A model generated the notes under the pieces. The model did not search any database. It was not told where the DNA came from and saw only the letters and a list, made by a program, of their open reading frames with translations. This document shows positions 27,209-35,525 of a DNA stretch of 64,000 nucleotides, one piece after another. Position numbers and translations under genes: made by a program. The stretch's first letter is position 1, and each line of letters begins with the position of its first letter. The stretch is from Rhodospirillales bacterium (GTDB lineage Bacteria; Pseudomonadota; Alphaproteobacteria; Rhodospirillales; SHVU01). The stretch lies in the NCBI GenBank assembly GCA_009691105.1, contig SHVU01000010.1, positions 1 to 64,000 on the forward strand, read 5' to 3'.

Positions 27209-29446
27209 CTAGGTCGCTTCGACGAAGCTCGTCATCACCTTCTTGGTGCCGGCTTTCTCGAAGGCGATCTCAAGCTTCGGACCGTCGATGGCGAGGATCC
27301 GCCCGTAGCCGAACTTCTGATGGAAAATCCGCTGGCCGGTCGCGAAGACGGAGCCGGAGTTGACCGGAGCAAAGCTTGGCGATTCCGGTCCGACCAGACG
27401 CAAAGCATGGCGCGGGCGCGGCGCGGCGAGAACCGGAGCGTCGTCGAAGCGTGACCGTCCTCCGGCCTCGGCCAAAAGTCCCGGCTCGACGAGAGCCTCG
27501 ACATTGGCGGCCGGAAGCTCGGCGATGAACCGGGACGGCAACGGATTCTGCCATTGGTTATAGACGCGACGGCTCCCCACAAAGCTGATGATGGCGCGGC
27601 GCTTGGCGCGGGTCAGGCCGACATAGGCGAGACGACGCTCTTCCTCGAGGCCCTTTGGCCCTTCTTCTTCCAAGGTGCGCTGGTTCGGGAACAGCCCCTC
27701 CTCCCAGCCGGGAAGAAACACGGTGTCGAACTCAAGGCCCTTGGCGCCGTGGAGGGTCATGAGACTCACTTTGTCCGTGCCGGCAGCTTCCTGGTTTTCC
27801 ATGACCAAGCTAACGTGCTCGAGAAATCCTTGCAGGTTCTCGAACTCGGCCAGCGCCGCGATCAGCTCCTTTAAGTTCTCGAGCCGGCCCGGAGCTTCGG
27901 GCGTCTTGGCCTGGCGCCACATCGCGGTGTAGCCGGATTCGTCCAAGACCTGCGCGGCAAGATCGGCATGCGCAATGGTCGCAAGCTGCGATCGCCACCG
28001 CGCCATATCGCCAAGCAGGCGAATGAACGTGGCGCGCGGCTGCGGCTTGAGTTCGTCGGTCTCGACCAGGCGCGCGACGGCCATGGTCAGAGGAATCTTT
28101 TCGGCGCGGGCGAACTCGTGGACCGTGCGAAAGGTCGTGTCGCCAAGACCGCGTTTCGGAACATTGGCGATCCGCTCGAACGCCAGATCGTCGGCGGGCT
28201 GCACGATAACGCGCAAATAGGCGACGGCGTCGCGGATTTCCTGGCGCTCGTAGAATCGCGGCCCGCCGACTACGCGGTACGGAACGCCCAGCGTGATCAA
28301 GCGCTCTTCGAATTCGCGGGTTTGGAAACCGGCGCGCACAAGAATGGCGATACCGCTCAACGGCTCACCCTTGGTTTGGCGCGATTCGATCTCATCACCG
28401 ATGAAACGGGCTTCGTCCTCGCCGTCCCAGAGCCCAACGACCCGCACCGGCTCGCCTTCGGCGGACTCGGTCCACAGCGTCTTACCGAGACGGCCTTGGT
28501 TATGCGCGATCAGCTCCGATGCGGCAGCGAGGATATGCGGCGTCGAGCGATAGTTGCGCTCCAACCGAATAACTGTGGCGCCCAGAAAATCGGCCTCGAA
28601 GCGCAGGATGTTGCCGATCTCGGCGCCGCGCCAGGAATAGATCGACTGATCGTCGTCACCGACGCAGCAGAGATTGCGATGCGCCTGGGCGAGAAGACGT
28701 AGCCACAGGTATTGCGAGACGTTGGTGTCCTGATACTCGTCGACCAGGATGTAGCGAAACTGCTGCTGATAGCGCGCCAAGACGTCTGGCTGCTTCTGAA
28801 AGAGCGTGATGACGTGAAGCAGCAGATCGCCAAAGTCGCAGGCGTTCAGGGTCGCAAGACGCTCCTGATAGTCCGTGTAAAGACGGAGCGCCTGACCATC
28901 GGCGATCTTAGCCCCTTCAACGGCGGAGACCTTGTCCGGGGTCAGGCCGCGATCCTTCCAGCGCGAGATGGCGGCCTGAAGGGCCCGAGGCGGCCAGCGT
29001 TTCTCATCGATCTCGTGGGATTCGAGGAGCTGCTTGAGGAGACGCAGCTGGTCATCCTGATCGAGAATCGAGAAGTTCGGCTTCAAGCCGATCGCCTCGG
29101 CATGAGCCCGCAGGATCCGAGCACTCAAGGCGTGGAACGTACCGATCCACCACCCTTCGACCGCCCGGCCAAAGAGGCGCGCGGCGCGCTCCCGCATTTC
29201 GGCGGCGGCTTTGTTGGTGAAAGTAACGGCCAAGACCTCCCAGGGTCGGGCCTTGCCTTCGAGCAGAAGATGGACGAAACGGGTCGTAAGGACGCGGGTC
29301 TTGCCCGTCCCGGCGCCGGCCAGCACCAGCACAGGCCCATCGGTCGCCAGCACAGCATCGCGCTGGCGATCGTTCAAGCCTTCTAGATAGCTGCGGTTTG
29401 GTTCCGTTGAGGCGGCCAAATGGTCCGCCTCATGCGACTCGATCAT
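27209..29446 (-). CDS. uvrD: UvrD/PcrA-type superfamily 1 DNA helicase
   Basis: This 745-residue 3'-5' DNA helicase of the UvrD/Rep/PcrA group acts in nucleotide excision and mismatch repair and in clearing replication forks. Motif I is VLAGAGTGKTRVLTTR, motif II/III is VDEYQDTN...GDDDQSIYSWRGA, motif IV is LERNYRST, and motif V/VI is VSLMTLHGAKGLEFDTVFLPG with EERRLAYVGLTRAK. The C-terminal about 60 residues include a KFGYGRILAIDGPKLEIAF Tudor-like segment common in PcrA/UvrD. prmA follows closely. Confidence 0.93.
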   Translation of the reverse strand: MIESHEADHLAASTEPNRSYLEGLNDRQRDAVLATDGPVLVLAGAGTGKTRVLTTRFVHLLLEGKARPWEVLAVTFTNKAAAEMRERAARLFGRAVEGWWIGTFHALSARILRAHAEAIGLKPNFSILDQDDQLRLLKQLLESHEIDEKRWPPRALQAAISRWKDRGLTPDKVSAVEGAKIADGQALRLYTDYQERLATLNACDFGDLLLHVITLFQKQPDVLARYQQQFRYILVDEYQDTNVSQYLWLRLLAQAHRNLCCVGDDDQSIYSWRGAEIGNILRFEADFLGATVIRLERNYRSTPHILAAASELIAHNQGRLGKTLWTESAEGEPVRVVGLWDGEDEARFIGDEIESRQTKGEPLSGIAILVRAGFQTREFEERLITLGVPYRVVGGPRFYERQEIRDAVAYLRVIVQPADDLAFERIANVPKRGLGDTTFRTVHEFARAEKIPLTMAVARLVETDELKPQPRATFIRLLGDMARWRSQLATIAHADLAAQVLDESGYTAMWRQAKTPEAPGRLENLKELIAALAEFENLQGFLEHVSLVMENQEAAGTDKVSLMTLHGAKGLEFDTVFLPGWEEGLFPNQRTLEEEGPKGLEEERRLAYVGLTRAKRRAIISFVGSRRVYNQWQNPLPSRFIAELPAANVEALVEPGLLAEAGGRSRFDDAPVLAAPRPRHALRLVGPESPSFAPVNSGSVFATGQRIFHQKFGYGRILAIDGPKLEIAFEKAGTKKVMTSFVEAT

Positions 29447-29524
29447 GACGGAACTATAGGTGCAGGTCGGACGCGATGCCAGCGCACCGCGTCTCGCACC
29501 TTCGCGCGATGCGATTCGCGGCGG

Positions 29525-29899
29525 CTATTTCTTTTTCCGGGTCGTCGCGAGGAGTGCCAGAAAATCCTGACGCGCGTCTTCGGGCATCGCGTAACGCTGG
29601 AAAATTTGCTCGGCCTCGCGCTCCGCAGCCGAGGAACCTGCCGGCGTCGTTATCGCCGACGGCGACGGAGCAATACGAACGCCCACACCGTGTGGATCGG
29701 CGGTCACGACAACGCCGGCCGCGCCGAGCGCGTTTTGGATCGCCGTCAAATTGTTGGGAAAGGGCGTGCGCGCGCCGCGTTCGAAATCCGCGACGGTTTG
29801 CTTGGCGACGTTGGCGTGCTTGGCAAGTTCAGCTTGATTCCAGCCGGCCAACGCCCGCGCCGCCTTGCACAGCTTGCCCGTAAATCGCGCGTCATCCAT
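29525..29899 (-). CDS. XRE-family helix-turn-helix regulator
   Basis: This 124-residue protein has an N-terminal lambda-repressor-type HTH, GWNQAELAKHANVAKQTVADFERGARTP (about 19-46), and a C-terminal part (EREAEQIFQRYAMPEDARQDFLALLATTRKKK) that may mediate dimerisation. The ATG at 29899 has GAGG five bases upstream; the 149-aa form in the ORF track would start inside the palindromic promoter region. A 15-bp palindrome lies 9 bp upstream of its ATG and overlaps the -35 of the divergent gene. Autoregulation and control of the secreted-protein gene opposite is the simplest model, but this is inference. Confidence 0.85.
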   Translation of the reverse strand: MDDARFTGKLCKAARALAGWNQAELAKHANVAKQTVADFERGARTPFPNNLTAIQNALGAAGVVVTADPHGVGVRIAPSPSAITTPAGSSAAEREAEQIFQRYAMPEDARQDFLALLATTRKKK

Positions 29900-29907
29900 T
29901 CCGACCT

Positions 29908-29922
29908 CAATATTAAATATTG
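29908..29922. promoter_or_regulatory. palindromic candidate operator between XRE gene and divergent secreted-protein gene
   Basis: CAATATT-A-AATATTG is a perfect palindrome with 7-bp arms, in an AT-rich island within otherwise GC-rich DNA. It overlaps the plus-strand -35 box (TTGACA at 29920-29925) and lies just upstream of the XRE Shine-Dalgarno sequence. A further half-like CAATAT follows at 29924. The position suits repression of both divergent genes. Confidence 0.6.
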
Positions 29923-29948
29923 ACAATATCACACTACCTAAATATAAA
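29920..29948 (+). promoter_or_regulatory. sigma70-type promoter, TTGACA-N17-TATAAA
   Basis: TTGACA at 29920-29925 and TATAAA at 29943-29948 are separated by 17 bp, close to the housekeeping consensus. It points to the secreted-protein gene at 30023. The palindrome 29908-29922 overlaps its -35. Confidence 0.65.
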
Positions 29949-30022
29949 TACACGACCTCAGGCTGGTCGTTCAAGCACCGTTTTCTGTCATGTCACCGCT
30001 CATCACACACGGAACGCAGGCC

Positions 30023-30343
30023 ATGACCCGGCTGACGCGGATCCTGATCGCCCTCGCCGCTGGCGCCGCCGCGCTGACGTTGAGCGTCTCCGTCAACGCC
30101 GCCGATGCCGCCCCATCCTGTGCCCGACGTCCGGCGGTCGTCGACGGGCTAAAGCGGAATTTCGCCGAAGTCCCGGTCGCAGTCGGCTTGCAGGCCGACG
30201 GCTCGATGATGGAAGTCTTTGCGTCGCCAAAGACGGGAAGCTGGACCATCGTCGTCACGCGTCCCAACGGCACAAGCTGCGCGGTCGCCGACGGCGAAAA
30301 CATCGAAGTACGGCCGGTGTCCGCCCTCGAATCTGGTAGCTAA
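30023..30343 (+). CDS. small secreted protein of unknown function
   Basis: This 106-residue protein begins with a clear Sec signal (MTRLTRILIALAAGAAALTL..SVNAADA), with cleavage likely near residues 27-30. The mature part is about 77 residues with two cysteines, SCARRP and TSCAVAD, which could form one disulfide in the periplasm. It is mainly beta-strand-like (MMEVFASPKTGSWTIVVTRPNG). I do not recognise the family. ATG 30023 is preferred over the in-frame ATG at 29990, which would put ten polar residues before the signal. It has a near-consensus promoter and lies divergent to an XRE regulator, with an inactive HtrA-like protein downstream. Confidence 0.7.
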   Translation: MTRLTRILIALAAGAAALTLSVSVNAADAAPSCARRPAVVDGLKRNFAEVPVAVGLQADGSMMEVFASPKTGSWTIVVTRPNGTSCAVADGENIEVRPVSALESGS

Positions 30344-30373
30344 TTAGCGCGCTCGATGTGTGACGGCGCAGAC

Positions 30374-30397
30374 GGGATAGAATCCTAGATTTTTTTG
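30374..30397 (+). terminator. weak terminator candidate: short stem and seven T
   Basis: A 4-bp GGAT-aga-ATCC stem followed by TAGATTTTTTT lies 31 bp after the secreted-protein stop. The stem is too short for confidence; the T-run is the main signal. The same bases also resemble a -10 box (TAGAAT) for the HtrA-like gene. Confidence 0.28.
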
Positions 30398-30460
30398 GTG
30401 TGCGCTTCCGCCCGGGCGTGGACTTCGGGTTGGAATCTATGCCATTGGAGTAGCGTGCTC

Positions 30461-31486
30461 ATGTTCGCCCGATTGTCCGTCCTCCGCCTTCTCATCCTCG
30501 CCGGACTGGTCGCCGTTGGCGTCAGCCTCGCGAACGATCGCGTCTTTGCCGCGACGCCGTCCGAAGAACCCGCCGCCCATGTTCTGGGCGCGATGGTCGG
30601 GCTACGCATCAGCGTGCCGCCCGACGCGCGTAGCGCTCAGACGCTGGGCGCCGAGCGCGCCGGCGGCGGCGTCGTGATCGATGAGAATGGATTAGTGGTG
30701 ACGATCGGCTATTTGATCTTGGAAGCCGGCCGCATCGACATCATCAAAGCCGATGGCGAAGCCGTTCCGGCCCACGTCGTCGGCTACGATCATGAATCCG
30801 GCTTCGGCCTGGTGCGCGCCGAATCCGCGCTCGGCATTAAACCGATCCGACTAGGTCAATCCTCGGCGCTGGCCGAGGGCGACCGCGTGCTCGCCGTCAG
30901 CGTCGGGCCGCGCCCGGTCACTCCCGGCTACGTCGTGTCGCGCAAGCCGTTTGCCGGCGGGTGGGAATACCTGGTCGAGAACGCGATCTACACGTCGCCG
31001 CCGCATCAGAATTTCGGCGGTGCCGCCTTGATCAACGAGGAAGGACGGCTGGTCGGCATCGGCTCGCTCTATATCAACGTTGCGCTTCCCGGAGCGCAGC
31101 CATTGCCCGGCAATATGTTCGTCCCGATCGACGATCTGAAACTGATCTTCACCGACATGATCGAGCACGGCCGGCGCGCCAAAGGGCAAAAGCCGTGGCT
31201 CGGCGTCAACACCGAGGAAGCGTTCGGCCGCGTCTTCGTGTCGCGCGTCACGCCGGGCAGCCCGGCCGAGAAAGCCGGCATCAAAGCGGGCGACATCATC
31301 ATGGGCGTCGGCGGCCGCCGCGTCGAAAGCATGATCGACTTTTATCGAAAGATTTGGACGCTGGGCGAACCTGGCATCGCCGTGCCGCTCGACGTGCTGC
31401 AGCAGTCGAGCGATCTCACGATCCGCAAAGTCGACGTGCCGTCGGTCAGCCGTTACGACTGGCTGAACATCAAGCGCGGGTACTGA
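30461..31486 (+). CDS. HtrA/DegP-like protein lacking the catalytic triad (pseudoprotease), with PDZ domain
   Basis: This 341-residue protein has an N-terminal signal (about 1-31), a trypsin-like HtrA domain (about 40-235) and one PDZ domain (about 245-325; PWLGVN, SRVTPGSPAEKAGIKAGDII). Aligned to HtrA motifs by eye, all three catalytic residues are changed: NNHVV reads IGYLI (His to Tyr84), RTDLA reads SGFGL (Asp to Gly114), and GNSGGP reads QNFGGA (Ser to Phe185). Proteolysis is therefore not expected, while the fold and the PDZ remain. It would be periplasmic. Possible roles are a substrate-binding adaptor or a regulator of a true DegP. It converges on phoB, ending about 10 bp from it. 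Confidence 0.87.
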   Translation: MFARLSVLRLLILAGLVAVGVSLANDRVFAATPSEEPAAHVLGAMVGLRISVPPDARSAQTLGAERAGGGVVIDENGLVVTIGYLILEAGRIDIIKADGEAVPAHVVGYDHESGFGLVRAESALGIKPIRLGQSSALAEGDRVLAVSVGPRPVTPGYVVSRKPFAGGWEYLVENAIYTSPPHQNFGGAALINEEGRLVGIGSLYINVALPGAQPLPGNMFVPIDDLKLIFTDMIEHGRRAKGQKPWLGVNTEEAFGRVFVSRVTPGSPAEKAGIKAGDIIMGVGGRRVESMIDFYRKIWTLGEPGIAVPLDVLQQSSDLTIRKVDVPSVSRYDWLNIKRGY

Positions 31487-31495
31487 CGCGCCGGC

Positions 31496-32188
31496 CTAAC
31501 CCGGCTCGACGTCGATAGCGTAGCCGGCGCCGCGGACCGTTCGGATCACGTCCGCTTCTCCGATCCGATTGAGCGCTTTGCGCAACCGCAGGACGTGAAC
31601 GTCGACCGTGCGCGGCTCGACGTCCAAATCTCGGCCCCAGACCTGATCCAAAAGTTGCTCGCGGGAGAACACCCGGCGCGGCTTTTCCATGAGAGTCCGT
31701 AACAGGCGGAATTCGGTCGGTCCGAGCTTGACCGCCGAGCCGGCGCGCGAGACGCGATGCGCCGCCAAATCCATGACGACGTCGCCGTATTCAAGCCGCT
31801 CTTCGCTCAAGGCCGGACGCGAACGCCGCAAGATGGCGCGAACCCGGGCGATGAGCTCCTTGGGCGAGAACGGTTTGGTCAAATAATCGTCGGCGCCGCT
31901 TTCGAGGCAGTGGACGCGATCCGATTCCTCGCCGCGCGCCGTCACCATGACCACTGGTAAGCGACGGGTTGCCGCTCCGCGCCGGATCCGACGGCAGACC
32001 TCGAGGCCGGATAGCTTCGGCAGCATCCAGTCGAGAACGACGACGTCCGGCGTTTCCTCGGCGAGCGCGATCAGCGCTTCCTCGCCGTCGCTGGCAATGG
32101 CCGTCCGAAATCCGTCTTTCTCGAGGTTGTAGCGAATGACCTCAACGAGGGGCGGCTCGTCCTCGACGATCAGCGCGAGAGGTTTCAT
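31496..32188 (-). CDS. phoB: phosphate regulon response regulator PhoB
   Basis: This 230-residue OmpR-type regulator has a receiver with phospho-acceptor D53 (VVVLDWMLPK), acidic pocket E9-D10-E11, a VTARGEESD switch Thr and TKPFSPKEL Lys. The C-terminal winged helix contains LLRTLMEKPRRVFSREQLL and RTVDVHVLRLRKAL. It binds Pho boxes when phosphorylated by PhoR. The ATG overlaps the phoU TGA (ATGA), so it is the last gene of the phoR-pstSCAB-phoU-phoB run. Confidence 0.95.
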   Translation of the reverse strand: MKPLALIVEDEPPLVEVIRYNLEKDGFRTAIASDGEEALIALAEETPDVVVLDWMLPKLSGLEVCRRIRRGAATRRLPVVMVTARGEESDRVHCLESGADDYLTKPFSPKELIARVRAILRRSRPALSEERLEYGDVVMDLAAHRVSRAGSAVKLGPTEFRLLRTLMEKPRRVFSREQLLDQVWGRDLDVEPRTVDVHVLRLRKALNRIGEADVIRTVRGAGYAIDVEPG

Positions 32189-32907
32189 GTCCGCTCGGAC
32201 GGGTTGGTGGACGGGGCCGTACTGGCGGCATCGACCTTGCGGCGCTCTTCGACGGGCAACTTGCCGCGGATCAGGAACAGGACCGATTCCGCGACGTTGG
32301 TCGCATGGTCGCCGACCCGCTCGATATTCTTGGCGATGAACAGAAGATGCGTGCAGGGCGAAATGTTGCGCGGATCTTCCATCATGTAGGTCAGAAGTTC
32401 GCGAAACAGGCTGGTGTGAAGCTGGTCCACCGCCTCGTCCTGAGCCAGCACGTCTTCGGCCTTCTCGGCATCGCGCGCCACATATGCATCCAACACCGTC
32501 TTGACCATGGTCTGAGCGAGTTGGCCCATCCGCGCGATCGAGTGGATCGACAGCGCCGGCGAGGCATCGGCGATGGCGGAGATGCGCTTGGCGACGTTCT
32601 TGGCGTAGTCGCCGATGCGCTCGAGGTCAGCCGCGATCTTGATCGCGGCAACCGCGGCGCGCAGGTCGTCGGCCATGGGCTGACGCAACGCCAGGAGCCG
32701 CAGCGCCAAGGCATTGACCTCGGTTTCGATCTCGTCGATGCGGCGGTCACGCTCGATGATCCGCGCCGCCGCTTCGATGTCGTGCTTGACCAGAGCCTCG
32801 AACGTTTCAGCGAGTTGCGATTCCGCAAGGCCGCCCATCTCGGCGATCTTGCTCTCGAGCCGCGTCAGCTCGGTGTCGAAGGATTTGACGATGTGTTCGG
32901 ACGCCAT
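32185..32907 (-). CDS. phoU: phosphate signalling complex protein PhoU
   Basis: This 240-residue all-helical protein is a duplicated three-helix bundle. The two metal-binding E/DxxxD-type motifs are seen as AADLERIGDYAKNVAKR and AKNIERVGDHATNVAES. It links the Pst transporter to PhoR and keeps the regulon off when phosphate is ample. The ATG at 32907 gives the usual MASEHIVKSFD start; the ORF-track start at 32979 overlaps pstB without support. 28 bases follow pstB, and its stop overlaps the phoB start. Confidence 0.95.
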   Translation of the reverse strand: MASEHIVKSFDTELTRLESKIAEMGGLAESQLAETFEALVKHDIEAAARIIERDRRIDEIETEVNALALRLLALRQPMADDLRAAVAAIKIAADLERIGDYAKNVAKRISAIADASPALSIHSIARMGQLAQTMVKTVLDAYVARDAEKAEDVLAQDEAVDQLHTSLFRELLTYMMEDPRNISPCTHLLFIAKNIERVGDHATNVAESVLFLIRGKLPVEERRKVDAASTAPSTNPSERT

Positions 32908-32935
32908 GGCGTTCGTTCCATTCAATCCGCTTCGG

Positions 32936-33757
<822 letters not shown>

Positions 33758-33767
33758 GGGCCCCTCC

Positions 33768-35516
33768 TTAGAACTGAGCGCCGGCGAATCGCTTCTTCAA
33801 GCGATTGCGGACGACGATGGCAAAGGCATTCATGCTCGCGACGAGCGTGATCAAAAGCAGCGTCGTGACGAACACCATGGGCTTGCCGGCTTCGGAATTG
33901 CGCGACTGAAAGCCGACGTCATATATGTGGAAGCCAAGATGCATGAAACTCCGTTCCAGATGCAGGAACGGGAAGATGCCGTCGATCGGCAGCTCCGGCG
34001 CCAATTTGACGACGCCGACCAGCATCAACGGCGCGACTTCGCCGGCGCCACGCGCCATCGCCAGAATGACCCCGGTCATGATCCCGGGCATGGCCTGTGG
34101 CAAGACGACGCGACGAATTGTCTGCCACTTGGAAGCGCCGCAGGCGAGCGAGCCTTCGCGGACACTCAGCGGCACGGCGGCCAACGCTTCTTCTGACGCA
34201 ACGATCACGACCGGGACGGTCAAGATGGCGAGCGTGAGCGACGACCACAGCAAGCCGCCGGTTCCGAACGTCGGGCTCGGTAAGCGTTCCTGGAAGAACC
34301 AGGCGTCGATCGACCCGCCGACGAGATAGGCGAAGAAGCCGAGGCCGAAGACGCCGTAGACGATCGACGGAACGCCGGCAAGATTGTTGACCGAGATACG
34401 GACCGCGGCGACGAGACGCCCTTGCTTGGCGTATTCGCGCAGGTACAGCGCCGTGATCACGCCGAACGGCGTCACGGCGACGACCAGCAAGAGAGTCATT
34501 GCGAAGGTGCCGAAGATCGCCGGCAACACGCCGCCCTCGGTATTGGCTTCGCGGGGCTCGTCGCTCAGGAATTCCCACCAGCGCGATAGATACACGCCGA
34601 TGGCCTGGAACACGTTCAAAGCATTGGCGGGATACATCCGGACGATTCCGGCCAGCGGCACTTTGATCTCGCGGCCGGTGACGTCCGCAAAGACGATTTC
34701 GTTGCGCGCATTCTCGGCCTTCAAGGCGTTGGCTTCGCCGACGAGGCGCTGATACTGCGCTTGGAGCTCGACGGAACGGGTGGCGAGCTCGTCGGTGGCG
34801 CGACGGTGCTCCGAGCTGCCCTCGCCGTCGGTCAGCGCCACCTTGCGAACATGCAGCCGCTCGGCTTCGAGTTCGTGGTTAATGGCGCCGATGCCGTCGC
34901 GTTCCAGCTCGCGAATGCGCGCCCATCGCGCCCGAGCGCGATCATGGGCTTGGTCGAGAACGGCGCGGTCAAGATCGGCAGCAGACCGTGACTGGCCAGA
35001 CAACGTCGCCGTCTTGATCCGTCCGATCAAAGGACCCCATTCAAGACGCTCGACGAAATGGTAATCCGCGGGATGAGCGACGCTGGCCACGGTGTGGTCG
35101 GATACCCAGCTAAAATCCTCGTTGTAGAGATCGTAGTTGCCGATCCGGTAAAGCGTTCGGTTGGCGTGACCGTCGGCGGCATCCATGGCCCGTTGCGCTT
35201 CGGGCGACATCCGGCCGCGCTCGTCGGCGGCCGGCCGGTACAGCTCGGACCGGATCGGTTCGCCGGCAATGATGGTCGCGCCATCGGTCAGGCGGATTTC
35301 GGCGATCGGTTTCGGATAGAACGTCGCAATACCGTTCCAAAAGACCAGGAACAGTAACCCGACGATCATCAGAACGCCGAGCGCCAACGCGCCGCCCAAG
35401 CCCCACAGATATGGCTCGCCATAGGCGCTGAGAGCGGTAGCGCGCAAAGACGACGCCGATTGCGCCGGGGTCCGGTCGGTCGGGTTGTCGTCGCGCGCGA
35501 TGGGCACGGTGTCCAT
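33768..35516 (-). CDS. pstA: phosphate ABC transporter permease PstA, long form
   Basis: This 582-residue permease is about twice the size of E. coli PstA. An N-terminal TM (about 38-62) is followed by a large periplasmic segment (about 65-290) with a charged, coiled-coil-like region ([15 protein letters not shown]..., then [26 protein letters not shown]). The usual five-TM permease core begins near 305 ([22 protein letters not shown]), with the [34 protein letters not shown] loop that contacts PstB. Long PstA forms with an N-terminal DUF3333-like extension are known. Nine bases follow pstC. Confidence 0.93.
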   Translation of the reverse strand: MDTVPIARDDNPTDRTPAQSASSLRATALSAYGEPYLWGLGGALALGVLMIVGLLFLVFWNGIATFYPKPIAEIRLTDGATIIAGEPIRSELYRPAADERGRMSPEAQRAMDAADGHANRTLYRIGNYDLYNEDFSWVSDHTVASVAHPADYHFVERLEWGPLIGRIKTATLSGQSRSAADLDRAVLDQAHDRARARWARIRELERDGIGAINHELEAERLHVRKVALTDGEGSSEHRRATDELATRSVELQAQYQRLVGEANALKAENARNEIVFADVTGREIKVPLAGIVRMYPANALNVFQAIGVYLSRWWEFLSDEPREANTEGGVLPAIFGTFAMTLLLVVAVTPFGVITALYLREYAKQGRLVAAVRISVNNLAGVPSIVYGVFGLGFFAYLVGGSIDAWFFQERLPSPTFGTGGLLWSSLTLAILTVPVVIVASEEALAAVPLSVREGSLACGASKWQTIRRVVLPQAMPGIMTGVILAMARGAGEVAPLMLVGVVKLAPELPIDGIFPFLHLERSFMHLGFHIYDVGFQSRNSEAGKPMVFVTTLLLITLVASMNAFAIVVRNRLKKRFAGAQF

Positions 35517-35525
35517 GGTGCGGTC

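Noticed and set aside
27968-28702. 244-aa plus-strand ORF opposite uvrD, and similar long antisense ORFs over glmS, metH and gabD
   Set aside because: Long antisense frames are expected in GC-rich coding DNA; their composition is the complement of the real genes and no domain is visible.
29525-30343. XRE gene plus small protein as a toxin-antitoxin pair
   Set aside because: The genes are divergent, not a bicistron, and the small protein has a clear secretion signal, unlike usual type II toxins.
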